DNA of 64,000 bases, from assembly GCF_964355755.1 (NCBI RefSeq), contig NC_092677.1:13662601-13726600 (forward strand), given 5' to 3'. The stretch's first letter is position 1. Each line of letters opens with the position of its first letter. The position numbers were made by a program, and so were the translations under genes. This DNA is from Antedon mediterranea (lineage: Eukaryota; Echinodermata; Crinoidea; Comatulida; Antedonidae). Of this stretch, positions 1 through 10,904 are shown one piece after another. The notes beneath the pieces were generated by a model that did no database searches, was not told the origin of the DNA, and worked only from the letters and a program-made list of their open reading frames with translations.

Positions 1-1953
1 ATTATTGTTTTAATAGTAATTATACAGGGCCGATGGCGTTTTTCCAATCTACATTTTTAATAGTTTTTTAACATAGGCCTATAATTTAACCTTAACTTTT
101 GCAATTTGATGTATTTTTCTTTGTTTTATTGTCTTAAAATGATGTCAAGCAAAATGAATTTCTATTTTAAAGTGGACCAATACAATTTCTTGAATCTTGA
201 AGTGATTTCAATATACAGTAATTTATGATACCAATAGTTTAAAAATATGCCAAAAATATTTATTTAAAAACTCGGGCCAGGACAAACCTTGGAATACAAT
301 TTTTAAAAAAATATAAGTTCACAAAAAGTTGATAACTCATAAAAATACTGTATAATGCAGCATACAGCAAAAACTAAAACTTTGGAAAAAAAAAATACTT
401 TGAAATAAAAATTGTCATAATTCAGCATGTAACACTGTCAAAAACACAAGAATTTAATATTTTAAAAAAAAACCATTCATTTTGGGACAATAAAAGTTGA
501 ATAAATATATCACATAAAAATAAAATAATAAATACGGACTGTATTGTTTGCATCCTCAAAAAAAAATCTCAATAAAAAAATACTCACCAAATAGAAAAAG
601 ACTTGTAAGGTGATAAGTAAAAAGTGAAGAAAAATTCTTGTAATAAACGGTTGAAAAAACAGTTGATTCAAAAACTGAAAAAAAATAATGGGACCATATA
701 TAAATAAAATGTAAGAAATAAAAAAAATGGGCCATGCGTTTTTTGGTGTTTTTTTTCTCATCAAAAGTTGATTTTTTTATTTTATTACGTCATTTTATGA
801 ATAATGATTATTTATAGCCTATTTAGATAATAAAAACGATTTCAATTTATAATATTGTTACGTTGTATGTTAAGGTCTACTTATAAAGAGTATTATTTAT
901 TAACAAAATAAAACTACAATATTTTTGTTGACAGCAAAAATCTGTTATTTTCATATTTAAAAAGAAGTGATGCTTCGAGGCCTAGCCTAGTATAGAATAG
1001 TAGGTTAGGCTGGCCTAGCTAGCAAGAAAAATAGCCTTAACTGCAGCACATTCCTTCGTGAGTCTGGCCGGTGGTGGCATGGCGTGTCTTCGTCGAACAT
1101 TAGAACAATCATTCATTTGATCAACAATACATTCGTAATTAACTAAATAAAACGATAAAAAACCTTACTTTATCTACTAGTACTACTAGCCTAGGGCCTA
1201 GCTAACTCTAGGGTAGGGCCTACCTAGACTCTGATGAGTAGGCTAGACTAGAACATTGATTGTTTCTAAAATCGCTGCACAATCGGACAAATCATATAGG
1301 CCTAGCTTAAAATACGTCACAAAAGGCCAGTTCGATTAAAAGAACCTAGGCCTGCAAATAAAGCACCGAATCACCACCGCCATATTGATTTCTTGCGCTG
1401 GCCTGGCTGCCGAATCCGCCGCCGCTTGCCTGGATGGCTCTCTACCGACCGGTGGTCTAGGCTTCTGGATATTCATAATAAATTAGAAAATTCAGTCGAA
1501 GCCAACCAAATTTCTACCGACATTTATCAAAACTACAATACATCACTATTATCCTGAACACTAAAATAACTGTCAAGAATTAAAAAATAACAATAATGAA
1601 TAAATAAATACATTAATAAGAACCTTTAACAAAATATTGAAGACAACCACGCTTTTCTAGTTTTTAATAAAATCGACGCCTTTTCTTTCCCACGTGACCA
1701 ATGATGAGATTTATCCAATTGGTGGCGCTATTTTAATATTTCTCTCTTAATGATAGCCAAAAGCTGGATGGCAAACTAACCCTTTCGGTTAAAGATTCTT
1801 TGTCCCCCAAAAACATGATAATTGAATATTAATAAAAACTTTCACTAGGCCTAGGCCATTTCGCAGTTAATCACTTTTGTAGGAAAAAAATATAAACAAT
1901 AATTGTAATTGTTTGTAATACTGTGTGTAGTAGCTTCGCATGCATCGTTGAAA

Positions 1954-1981
1954 CAGGGAGTTGTAAAATAACAACTCCCTG
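1954..1981. repeat. perfect 11 bp inverted repeat (hairpin)
   Basis: CAGGGAGTTGT at 1954-1964 is followed by the loop AAAATA and by the exact reverse complement at 1971-1981. It would fold as a stable stem-loop in either strand. No gene context explains it; it may be the remnant core of a fold-back MITE. Confidence 0.8.
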
Positions 1982-2110
1982 GTTGAAATATAACCTTTTA
2001 TGATCATTCACCAAATGCCATTATTGTACCATTACACGAATATAAAATTCAGTATTTCTTTTATATAACATCTAAATAGATTCCTGTCATTTTAATTAAA
2101 TAAAAGGTAG

Positions 2111-2137
2111 ACATATTCAATGCTAGTCTGGGTTCCA
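2111..2137 (-). repeat. short dispersed repeat, copy 1
   Basis: The reverse complement of this stretch (AAAACTCCGTCTGGAACCCA and a few more bases) matches 27477-27503 on the plus strand with one substitution. Only about 27 bp are shared, so these may be ends of a longer, otherwise diverged element. Confidence 0.5.
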
Positions 2138-3239
2138 GACGGAGTTTTGTCTTAATATTAGTAAAAAGATAAATATTTTGGCACATATAGGGTTTCATAT
2201 TTATACTACTTGATTTTGTATTTTCAGACAAAAATCGAAAAAAAAAAAAATAAAAAAAAAAAATGAATACAAGCTTGAGGCAAGTCAAAAAAGTCAAGGC
2301 CTACATTTGATTTACATTGATTAAAACGGTAACATTTGGTTTTTAATAGTATTAATTAATGGATTATCTAAACACACCACCTACTGTAGTGTTAATTATG
2401 TCAACAAACGACCAAACAATCCTAGGCCTAGACTAGCAAGGCTAAAACGCCTAGGCGGCATAGGCTAGCCTAATACTAAATAACAGGCCTAGCCTAGTAG
2501 GACTAGACTAGAGAGGAAAGGCAACTGGAACTCATCTAGGCTAAGGCATAGGCTCAGCTTATAATGTTTTTTTCCAACGATTCCACGTCTTGTAGAGATG
2601 TTCCTACTAATCAAAATCTTACAGACAATCTAAAGCTAATTTAAATGCCTTTTTGATCTAAATTAGTACATTCCCTCCAAAAATGTACTGACATCGCGAA
2701 ATCAGTTACAACATCTTCGCAGCGAATATACAAAATAGGCGGCGCTGTTGCATTTTAAAAGTAAAAGTACTGTATGTAAATAAAACAAGAAATATTTCTT
2801 ACAAAAAACGCTTTCGACATTTTTTTAACATTAATCATTGTTCCAATCGTAAAAATACATACAAATCACAGATAGTTCTTTAAATATGAATCACATGCCC
2901 ATATTTCCTCTAATTAATTGTATACACAGCATTTGAAAGAAGACATGTGTTCCTTTCCAACAATGTATTATTTGCTAATAAATATAAATCTACTAATTTA
3001 AAAATGGTCAATTTTGAACGTCAATGTGCTGTAGCCTGTTTGTGTGTGACCTCAACCTGTACTGTCTACGCTATTGACCCACAATCGTCCAATATATTAA
3101 CAGGAATTAATTTAGGTGTTATATAAAACTTAATCGAACGATTGATAATATAAGCCATGAAACTTTCTTACATAGGCTAATTTCCAAAAGAAAATGTATT
3201 TACGTAACGCATTCCTTTTGTTAATTACTATATATAATT

Positions 3240-4536
3240 CAGGGGCGCAGCCAGTGGGGGGGTCACGGGGGTCCTGACCCCCCCCCCCCCCCCCCTTTTT
3301 TTAGAAAAAAATAAATAAAAACATGAGACAACAATACAGATCAAATCATCCTGGAGATACTGTGGAAGATTACTACCGAGCAGTATTACCAAATCAACTT
3401 CTTGATTACAAACCGAGTTAAAACCCCGTTTTTCTGCCGATAAAAGGCCATGCTTTAAAATATTTGGCGTAGCACCCGAGTCTATAGTGAAGTGTAATGT
3501 TGAAGAAGTCTTCAAGGAACTTGAATTTGGTACGATGATCTGCCAAGACACGAACATCTTCATTCCGAGCTTCAGTGATGGAAGCGACTGTGTAAAATTA
3601 GCGGATCCAGATGTGTTCCCGAATGTGCGTGCACTTCTTCTAATCGCGTAGGCCTATGCACGTAACGTCTGCTGAAGCTGAGCGGAGTTTTTCGACTTTA
3701 TGGAGAACGAAAACCTGTTTGGGAAATCACATGTCTTATGAGCAGCTTTCGGGATTGTGCCTCATGAACATACACTTTAACATGAACATTAATACAGAGA
3801 ATGTCATTCGCGAATTCTGTCTCCAAGCCAAGAAGAATATATGTTCCAAACTTATGTTTAAAGATGCATCACGCGATGTCAAGAGCGCCGTTATAGTAAC
3901 TAACGTAAAATGTATGATAATAATTTAGAAGTTAGTTATTACAATTATGTATAAGCTATCACCTATACTATACATTCGAACAAAATAGGTATATTTTTAA
4001 ACAAAATATTGTATGTACTGGGTATGATAAGCGTCTCACATACACACGGAGCCAAGATAGCTTCTTGGACTTGCACAGTGTATGAACTCTAACCTTACGG
4101 TTCTCATTTAATAATATCACTCCCTCCATGCTATCATTCTAATTTCTTTTTTCAAACTTTTGCATCTCTACGTTCATTTCATGCAACTTTTGTATTGGTG
4201 AAAAGGGAGGAATTCAAATAATTTCTCCTCTGAGTTTACAGCCTCTCTACACAAATCAACAAACAAGCAAGAAAAAAAGTGTTTGTCTGTGGCAGCCTGG
4301 AATATAAAAATGTTCTGTAATGAAAATGAGAGTTGTTTTTTGTTTTCTTTGTTTCAGTTTATTAGTGTTAACATTGTCATATTTGTGTGTGCGTAAACCG
4401 ATTCAAATGATCTAGATTGCCCAACCGGGGGCCCTTGGCGGCCCCCTGGCCCCCAGCCCATGGTTGCTCGCTTCGCTCGCAAAATACTCACATATTGGTT
4501 GACCCCCCCTTTAATTCTTTGCTGGCTGCGCCCCTG
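3240..4536 (+). mobile_element. hAT-type DNA transposon, decayed
   Basis: The element is bounded by a perfect 15 bp terminal inverted repeat: CAGGGGCGCAGCCAG at 3240-3254 and its reverse complement at 4522-4536. CAGGGGCG-type ends are typical of hAT elements. The interior holds the C-terminal part of a hAT transposase in broken frames. Both flanks carry TAATT right at the ends, but a clean 8 bp target duplication is not evident. The duplicated block at 11265-11500 lacks the insert and shows the empty site. A C19 run lies just inside the left end, and a GC-rich segment with the words GGGGGCCCTTGGCGGCCCCC and GCTCGCTTCGCTCGCA (about 4425-4480) recurs in the element at 56846-58455. Confidence 0.85.
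3320..3928 (+). pseudogene. hAT transposase C-terminal fragment (hATC dimerisation region)
   Basis: The open stretch 3656-3928 begins HVTSAEAERSFSTLWRTKT and continues with SYEQLSGLCLMNIHFN. This is the classic hATC dimerisation motif (…TSxEAERSFSxLxxIKT…LxGLxLxxI). Upstream, other frames give HPGDTVEDYYRAVLPNQLLD and LADPDVFPNVRALLLIA, which fit the preceding part of a transposase. The join between LLLIA and HVTS is broken by a stop and a frame change at a TAGGCCT word (about 3650-3656). The protein cannot be made as it stands; the transposase N-terminus, including the zinc finger and catalytic aspartates, was not found. Confidence 0.8.
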
Positions 4537-4783
4537 TAATTATAGGGCGTGATACAATGAAATGGTAATGGATGAACTTAGGTATATAATAGATAGGCTA
4601 ATAGACAATTAAAACGTTTAAAAATTGACTGATAATTATAAAATACAAGGTTGAGAAATCATTAAAAAACGGTAATGACGAAATATAATTAAATAAAAAG
4701 CAATTACCATTCATTACCAACTTGCTTATCTTATCTTATAATTATCGAAAAATAGATTTGATTGATACGATTCAGAAAATGAA

Positions 4784-7700
4784 TCGTAAATAATATAAAT
4801 ATGGCCAGTACACGTCGTTCTCATTACGTTCTCTATCTGTGTTTTATTATATGCCATCTAAGATATAATTTCATCTTAAAAACCAGCACATATCATCCTG
4901 AAGCAAATATAAACACTGTGCAATGTATCAACGGACGTAAGTTTATGCAGTTTGACGATTATTTACCTCTAATCATTCACAACTTGCTAGGCCTCACTGT
5001 GCATTGCTGTACACACCTGCACACAACAATTAATACCGATGTCCACCTTTGTTATGAACAATGGCTGGGCATTCAGCCTGAAATTGCCGGCCTACTCGAT
5101 TGTAGACGCTGTAGGAACAATGGTACTACTCATCTCAAATACAGTGGTGCCAGAGTTCCATACTTTTCAGCTAGATCTTGTGTCTCAACTTTTCAACCTA
5201 CGCTTATCAAGTGTGGCGACATCGAAGTCAATCCCGGACCAACGATCGGCCAACATGTTTTAAATTCCACATGCTCTACCACGTCCAGTCATCAAAATCA
5301 AAACAATAACAACAACACTCCTAAGCTCTACTATCAGAACATTAGAAGCATAAAAAATAAATTAGATGTATACAACTCTGAATTGCAAGGTCATCTTTTA
5401 AATAATTCATTTGACTTCGTTTGTTTCTCTGAAACATGGCTCAATTCATTTGTTTCCGACTCAGAATTATACTGTCCTGGTTTCACCACACATAGGAAAG
5501 ACAGAAACGATGGTAGAAGGGGAGGCGGAATTATGTTGCTTACCTCCAACAAGTTTAAATCGAGACGATTGGTCCATCTTGAACATAAAGATGTGGAATT
5601 ACTATGGACTGAAATCAAAATGAGTAAAAGTAAGGTTGTACTTATCGGAGTCGTCTATAGAGCACCAAACAGCAATCGTGAGAGTATTTTAAAAATCGCC
5701 CAATTGGTTGAAGATGCAATGTCTACTTACCCCCGGCATCAACTCATCTTGGTAGGAGATCTTAACCTTCCCAACATTAAGTGGACAACTGATGGTACGG
5801 GATCAGCATCCACAAATTCAATTGGTGAACTATTCATTAACAGCTTGTTGAACGGTCTTAATTTGATCCAATGTAATGTTACGGCTACATGTAACAATAA
5901 TATTCTTGATTTAATTTTATGCAATTCTAAGGAACTTATTTCTGACATTGTTGTTGGTCAAGATATTTTTTCTTCTGACCATCGCTCTCTTATATTGTCT
6001 TTAAATTTTTATGTTACCAATATTAGTCATAATAGATTATATAGAAAATCTTATAATTTTAAAGCAATTAATGACAGCGACCTTATTGATCATTTCGACA
6101 AAGTTCCTTTTGATATCATTAACACCGAAGACAATGTTGATGATTGTGTAACTGTTTTTTACGATTTAATTGACGCCGCCCTCCGCGATCTTGTCCCCAT
6201 CAAAACATTCAGACGCCAAATGCCGCCATGGTTTGACCATGAAATTAGAGCTATCTTGAAACGTAAAGAACACCTTTTCAGAATGTGGAAAAAACATAAA
6301 CTAATACACTTTAAAAATGATTTCATTACGGCCAGAAAAACGTTCAAAAAGCTTGCCAAAAAGAATTACTCACAATATATCCGTTCCCTCTCTGATAGCA
6401 TAAAATCTAATCCCAAGCGCTTTTGGACATGGATCAAGACGAAAACAAAAACGTCGTCTTATCCGTCTGTTTTGAACTACGGGGACAAGGTCGCGGAGAG
6501 TGCGAAAGATAAAGCTATTTTGTTTAATTCATTTTTTCATTCTGTTTTTCAAAAATCTAGTTTAAGTATCACTGACCAACATCATGCTCTCCCTGAATCA
6601 TCCCTTGATTATTTAAGTATACCTGATATTCAGCCGGATTCTGTTTACAAATTGCTTACGTCTATCAAACCACATAAAGCTTCTGGCTGTGATGAGCTGA
6701 GTAACCATGTTTTAAAAGTTTGTGCGAAACCTCTCTCTATTCCTATCTGTTCTATTTTTAACAAATCTCTGACTTTTGGTAAATTCCCATCTTTCTGGAA
6801 GCAATCTAATGTTGTTCCTATCTACAAATCTGGTTCCAAGAAATCCGTCACCAATTACAGACCGATTTCAATTTTGCCTACCATCTCAAAACTTTTCGAA
6901 CGAGTCATGTATAATCACATTTGGTCCCATGTTCATTCTACCATCTCTCTCTATCAGCATGGTTTCGTTCCCAACAGGTCATGTGAAACAAATCTTGCTT
7001 GTCTTCTGACAACTGTGTATGATGCCATCAAGGGCAGAGCACAATGTGATGTTATATATACTGACTTCTCAAAAGCTTTTGATTTGGTGCCACACAATCT
7101 TCTTATTTTTAAACTTCAACGACTTGGTTTTAATCCTCATCTTTTGTCCTGGTTCAGAAGCTATTTGGATGGTAGACGTCAACGTGTAGTTATCGATGGC
7201 GAGGCATCTGAGTGGCTTCCAGTTCATTCCGGTGTTCCTCAGGGGTCAATCCTCGGTCCCCTCCTTTTTAATTTGTATGTGAACGATATTCCATCGCTGT
7301 TTCGCTATTCAGATTGTCTTATGTTTGCTGACGATCTAAAAATTATTAAAACTATCAACAGTTATGAAGATGCTGAAATGCTTCAGGGAGACCTTACTAA
7401 ATTTAGTTCCTGGTCCACTTTGTGGGGCATGATGTTAAACTCTTCGAAGTGCAATATTTTGTCCTTTACTTTAAATAAAAATAAAATTGTTTATGTCTAT
7501 TCCGTCGACGACAAACCTATTAATAAGGTGCATCAACATCGTGATCTCGGTATTATTTTAGATAGTTCCCTTACTTTTTCTTTTCATGTTGATCATCTTC
7601 TAAATAAATGCAATAAGCTGCTTGGGCTGATGTGGCGCAATGGAAAATATCTCGGTCGTTCTTCCAAAGTTTATCTATATATCACCTTAATCCAACCTAA

Positions 7701-8262
7701 TTTAGACTTTTGTTCTGTTATTTACAATTCAATCTCCAAAACCCAAGCCTCACGTATTGACCGACTCTATTCTAGATTTTTGCGCTACATCAGCCACAAC
7801 CACAATCAGAATAATCTTTTTAAATGTAACAATCTTTATAATTGTGATGATAAAAAAATATATCCTATATCTCCCCCTTCATTACGTAGATGTCACAATG
7901 ATCTTATTTTTCTTTTTAAATGTCTTCATTCTATTTTTGACTGCAACTTTATCTCCAATTTCGGTATTCGTGTTCCCGCCCGTAATTTAAGAAACAATAG
8001 TATCCTTTGTGTTCCCTGTTGTAGAGTCAATGTTCTCAAAAGTGGTTACATCAGTAGATTAAGTTTATATTATAATAGTTTAGTCCAGGCCCATCCCCAT
8101 ATTGACATTTTTAATTCCAATCTTTATCTGTTTCGTCGTAATTTAAGTGTTTCTGAGTTGTTGTAATTGTTTTGTATCTGTTAAACCAAGCTGTAAGTGG
8201 CGGATTTGTTTCTGCTGTTGTTTCTGGTTTTAAAAATAAAATAAAATAAAAAATAAAAATGA
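4784..8262 (+). mobile_element. CR1-like non-LTR retrotransposon with intact ORF
   Basis: A 3.4 kb ORF with APE-type endonuclease and reverse transcriptase is followed by a short 3' UTR and an AAATA-rich tail (about 8230-8262), as in CR1/L2-type elements. Compared with the paralogous empty site near 11565-11590, the insertion lies between CAGAAAATGAA (about 4774-4784) and AAAATGAAAATTGGCCAATC (from about 8256), suggesting a target duplication near AAAATGAA. Only ~17 bases separate the proposed 5' end from the ATG, so the 5' UTR is very short or truncated. A separate ORF1 is not seen. The 5' boundary is uncertain by several bases. Confidence 0.85.
4801..8166 (+). CDS. 2A-containing endonuclease/reverse transcriptase of CR1-like retrotransposon
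   Basis: This is an uninterrupted 1121-residue polyprotein. Residues 1-146 are a Cys-rich leader of unknown function that ends in CGDIEVNPGP (138-147), matching the 2A consensus D(V/I)ExNPGP; 2A sequences cause ribosome skipping between Gly146 and Pro147. The APE-type endonuclease follows: YYQNIRSIKNK, SETWL with Glu211, GDLNLPN with Asp320 and Asn322, and the closing SDH at 392-394. The reverse transcriptase carries NYRPISILPTISKLFE, YTDFSKAFDLVPH, GVPQGSILGPLLF and the catalytic FADD at 842-845. The C-terminal thumb/tail (LDFCSVIYN) matches the fragment at 61272-61985. 2A peptides upstream of the endonuclease are known from sea urchin and other invertebrate CR1-like elements, where the leader can act in protein targeting. 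No stop or frameshift is seen, so this copy may be recent. Confidence 0.92.
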   Translation: MASTRRSHYVLYLCFIICHLRYNFILKTSTYHPEANINTVQCINGRKFMQFDDYLPLIIHNLLGLTVHCCTHLHTTINTDVHLCYEQWLGIQPEIAGLLDCRRCRNNGTTHLKYSGARVPYFSARSCVSTFQPTLIKCGDIEVNPGPTIGQHVLNSTCSTTSSHQNQNNNNNTPKLYYQNIRSIKNKLDVYNSELQGHLLNNSFDFVCFSETWLNSFVSDSELYCPGFTTHRKDRNDGRRGGGIMLLTSNKFKSRRLVHLEHKDVELLWTEIKMSKSKVVLIGVVYRAPNSNRESILKIAQLVEDAMSTYPRHQLILVGDLNLPNIKWTTDGTGSASTNSIGELFINSLLNGLNLIQCNVTATCNNNILDLILCNSKELISDIVVGQDIFSSDHRSLILSLNFYVTNISHNRLYRKSYNFKAINDSDLIDHFDKVPFDIINTEDNVDDCVTVFYDLIDAALRDLVPIKTFRRQMPPWFDHEIRAILKRKEHLFRMWKKHKLIHFKNDFITARKTFKKLAKKNYSQYIRSLSDSIKSNPKRFWTWIKTKTKTSSYPSVLNYGDKVAESAKDKAILFNSFFHSVFQKSSLSITDQHHALPESSLDYLSIPDIQPDSVYKLLTSIKPHKASGCDELSNHVLKVCAKPLSIPICSIFNKSLTFGKFPSFWKQSNVVPIYKSGSKKSVTNYRPISILPTISKLFERVMYNHIWSHVHSTISLYQHGFVPNRSCETNLACLLTTVYDAIKGRAQCDVIYTDFSKAFDLVPHNLLIFKLQRLGFNPHLLSWFRSYLDGRRQRVVIDGEASEWLPVHSGVPQGSILGPLLFNLYVNDIPSLFRYSDCLMFADDLKIIKTINSYEDAEMLQGDLTKFSSWSTLWGMMLNSSKCNILSFTLNKNKIVYVYSVDDKPINKVHQHRDLGIILDSSLTFSFHVDHLLNKCNKLLGLMWRNGKYLGRSSKVYLYITLIQPNLDFCSVIYNSISKTQASRIDRLYSRFLRYISHNHNQNNLFKCNNLYNCDDKKIYPISPPSLRRCHNDLIFLFKCLHSIFDCNFISNFGIRVPARNLRNNSILCVPCCRVNVLKSGYISRLSLYYNSLVQAHPHIDIFNSNLYLFRRNLSVSELL

Positions 8263-8564
8263 AAATTGGCCAATCGTAGGATATGTTTAATTATTGCTTG
8301 AGGTGATTTTTTGTGACGTTACGTAATCAATTATATCCATCTGTCAACCCACTCAAAATAATGATACGATTGAAATGTTCGATCTTATACAAGTTATTGG
8401 ATTTATATGGATCGTTTTAGTTTGTTCGTCACTCTTGGGTTAACTCTATCGCTAGCTTACGCCATGATACACGTACAAACTGAATTCTGTTGAGATCCAT
8501 CCTTATTGAAGTTTAAACGCTATTGCAACAAATACTTTCTCAAATCATTTGAAGATTTACAAAA

Positions 8565-9452
8565 ATGAATTCTACCGAAATTGAATCAGCAACAACAGTG
8601 ACAATAATATTCAGGACGGTCATATTCTTCATCATTATGCTTTTTGCAATTGTTGGTAATTGTTTAACTCTTGCTATAATCTATACTGTTGAATCACTTC
8701 ACACGAAAACGTACGCCTTTGTCGCGAATCTAGCAATCGCAGATCTTTTACTCGGTATATTGGTTATGCCTATTGTTCTTGCTGCTTCTATAAGTGACGG
8801 ATGGCCATTTGTACAAGACTGGCCATCCGTCTTCGGTCAATGCTACCTAACAAGCACTGCCACTCTGTGTGCAATATCAATTGAAAGGTATCATTCTATT
8901 ATCAACCCTTTACACTACGATTCAAAAATTATCATTTTATTATGTTGGACGTGGATCCAGTTTCTTATTTTCGTCATCATGGGATTTGGAAGAGTTGAAT
9001 ATATTCCTTATTCATTTATTTGTCTACACATGTGGCAAGAGAGCCATATTCTCACAATATCCTTGTCTGTCGTTGGTCTGTTTCTTCCGGCTTTATTAAC
9101 TGTCAAATCGTATTACCATATAGGTAAGTTAACTTTCCAGCAACTAAAGCGTGTTCAAAACGTTGCGACTATCGCATCAAATTCGACAAATGCTATGATG
9201 AAGGCCAAGATTAAATCCGCCATCGTCTTTGCAGTCCTCATTGGTACTTTTATGACATTGTTTTTGCCGTACCAAGTTGTTGTGAATTGTCAATTTTGGA
9301 AGATGTACTTACCAAATTGGTTTAAAACTTGTTCAATGTGGATGGCATTTATGACATCATCATGTAACCCTGTAATATATTGTCTGATGAATAATATAAG
9401 ACATTTAGAGACGGACTCAAAAAAATTCGACGTAAAATTCTTCGATCGCTAA
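8565..9452 (+). pseudogene. class A GPCR, damaged paralogue (open but probably non-functional)
   Basis: This intronless ORF of 295 codons is closely related to the receptor at 11897-12820. It keeps the TM1 GNCLTLAI motif, LAIADL of TM2, SIERYHSIINPL (ERY in place of DRY) and NPVIYCLMN of TM7. Three lesions stand out. An in-frame deletion at the start of TM3 (DW to QCYL, residues 86-94) removes the conserved disulfide cysteine 3.25. About five codons of intracellular loop 2 are missing (residues 118-122). A frame change after CLMN replaces the basic helix 8 with an unrelated tail. A membrane receptor with these losses is unlikely to fold normally, so it is listed as a pseudogene although no internal stop is present. 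It could still be translated. Its upstream region was interrupted by the hAT and CR1 insertions. Confidence 0.75.
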
Positions 9453-9657
9453 ATGGTTCTTTTTTAAAGTAGTTCAAGACATTATAATATTAAATCGAAC
9501 ATTTAACAAAAGTTTTTAATACGTAGTAACCTTCATACAACACTTTAAAACGTTTTTAAGAACATGAAAATGTGTTCACCAATCGACGGGTATACCCGTA
9601 CCCCATAGACAAAGTGTTGACTGAAACAATCGGTGCAATGTTCAATCGGTCTATTGG

Positions 9658-9776
9658 TTGTTATGCCTATTACTGCTTCTATTAAGTGACGGATAGCCAG
9701 TTATACAACACTGGATCTGTGAGGTATCTTCTGGACAAACCCAAATAGTTGGTTGCTACTTTTTTGCTGCCACTAA
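9658..9776 (+). pseudogene. fragment of a third GPCR copy
   Basis: This ~115 bp stretch aligns by eye with TM2-TM3 of the receptor at 11897: GTTATGCCTA, then CTGCTTCTAT, AGTGACGGAT and CACTGGATCTGTGAGGTATC. It still has the WxCEV codons (cysteine 3.25) that the copy at 8565 has lost, so it was not copied from that gene. An in-frame TAG interrupts DG-PVIQHW, and no flanking receptor sequence is left. It shows the array once held at least three members. Confidence 0.75.
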
Positions 9777-9946
9777 AAGGTTGGGTATTGTAACCCGAAA
9801 TACCTGAGTAAATTTAGTTTTCCCTGGCCGAGGAAACATCCATTTCCCCCTTCCCAAAGAGGGAAATCAAAGTTTACTCCACTAATTGGTGGTGGTAAAC
9901 TAGCATAATGTTTTTCACCATAATAATGGTATAGGCTGTGCCTTAT

Positions 9947-9948
<2 letters not shown>

Positions 9949-9995
<47 letters not shown>
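9949..9995. repeat. (TA)n microsatellite
   Basis: Uninterrupted alternating TA of roughly 45 bp. Open frames crossing it (runs of YIYIYI) are artefacts. Confidence 0.95.
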
Positions 9996-9999
<4 letters not shown>

Positions 10000-10146
10000 C
10001 AATGATGTTGCGTAGCACTGGGTAAATTATATATAAATCATACTGTAAATTATAGAAACAGTGCTCATATTCGGAACATGATCTCATAATCGCGTCGAGC
10101 ATAGCTCATTGGCGAAAGTTCCATATTTTTTAGTTGTATGAAAAAA

Positions 10147-10218
10147 TGTCTCTGGCTGGATTCGAACCTGCAACCTCTCGCTTACAGGGCGAGTATCATA
10201 CCACTAGACCACAGAGCC
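10147..10218 (-). tRNA. tRNA-like sequence, anticodon UGU (Thr-like), probably pseudogene
   Basis: On the minus strand the sequence folds as a cloverleaf. The acceptor GGCTCTG pairs with CAGAGAC (one mismatch), the A-box region reads GTGGTCTAGTGG, the anticodon stem CTCGC/GCGAG closes a seven-base loop CCTGTAA (anticodon TGT), and the T arm has loop TTCGAAT and B box GGTTCGAATCC with one T-stem mismatch. Two stem mismatches and the setting between (TA)n tracts favour a tRNA-derived pseudogene or SINE head, though a functional tRNA cannot be excluded. Confidence 0.55.
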
Positions 10219-10235
10219 ATGTATGGTATTATCAC

Positions 10236-10237
<2 letters not shown>

Positions 10238-10283
<46 letters not shown>
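10238..10283. repeat. (TA)n microsatellite
   Basis: A second alternating TA tract ~250 bp from the first; the tRNA-like sequence lies between the two. Confidence 0.95.
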
Positions 10284-10286
<3 letters not shown>

Positions 10287-10904
10287 TATTAATTATATTT
10301 GTTATAGAGATCTACTTTTATTTATATAAAATCAAAATTTCACGTTCTATAATTATGAATTTTCGTTAATACATTACGAATACCGACACATGATTACATC
10401 ATAATTATTCTTTGGTTATGTTATTGAGTAGAATTTAAATATTAGTATTACAAAGTACAAACAAAAACACTCATTTAAAACGTTCTAATATAAAATGTGT
10501 TTACGGGTAGTAGAAAACGTGTTGAATGAACAAGAAGTTGGGGAATGTTATAGGACTCTAAACGTTCTGTACCTTAAATTCGTTTACGTAGAAAGAATAA
10601 CAATCTTATCGTTTTCGTAATCCTAATTTTTACCTCCATTTCTTTTAGTATGTGAAAAGAAGTCATCATTGTATGACGAAACCATGACCTACTGAGTTTG
10701 AGTATTGTTACAACTTTATTATACGAGATACGAGATAAGGCTCTCCTTTATTATTTCTCAAATAAATACGCAAGTAATAAACATAAGAAAGCGGTTATAA
10801 CATTATGATTAAAATGTATATTAGTTGATCGATGTGTGGCCAGAATTGGCGACGTATAATAAATACAAAAAAAAACCTGACGAAAAACTACTCCACAGTA
10901 CAGT

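Larger units (their letters stand above)
1..3239. other. AT-rich intergenic region, no gene seen
   Basis: No convincing exon is visible on either strand; the short open frames run through poly-A/poly-T tracts and have no domain character. Two patches (about 960-1370 and 2405-2560) are dense in CTAG and GGCCTA words. Around 1371-1386 there is a CCGCCATATT word of the YY1 type. The last ~80 bases before the hAT element (from about 3160) belong to the duplicated block that also precedes the GPCR at 11897. Confidence 0.6.

Noticed and set aside
1225-1250. CTGATGAG followed by a short stem, considered as another hammerhead
   Set aside because: The downstream CGAAA core is absent and stem I does not pair.
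3228-3563. 111-codon minus-strand frame at the left end of the hAT element
   Set aside because: It is antisense to transposase remnants and includes the terminal repeat and the C/G run; composition is not protein-like.
9773-10329. Frames with long YIYIYI runs on both strands
   Set aside because: They are translations of the (TA)n microsatellites and of the tRNA-like sequence.
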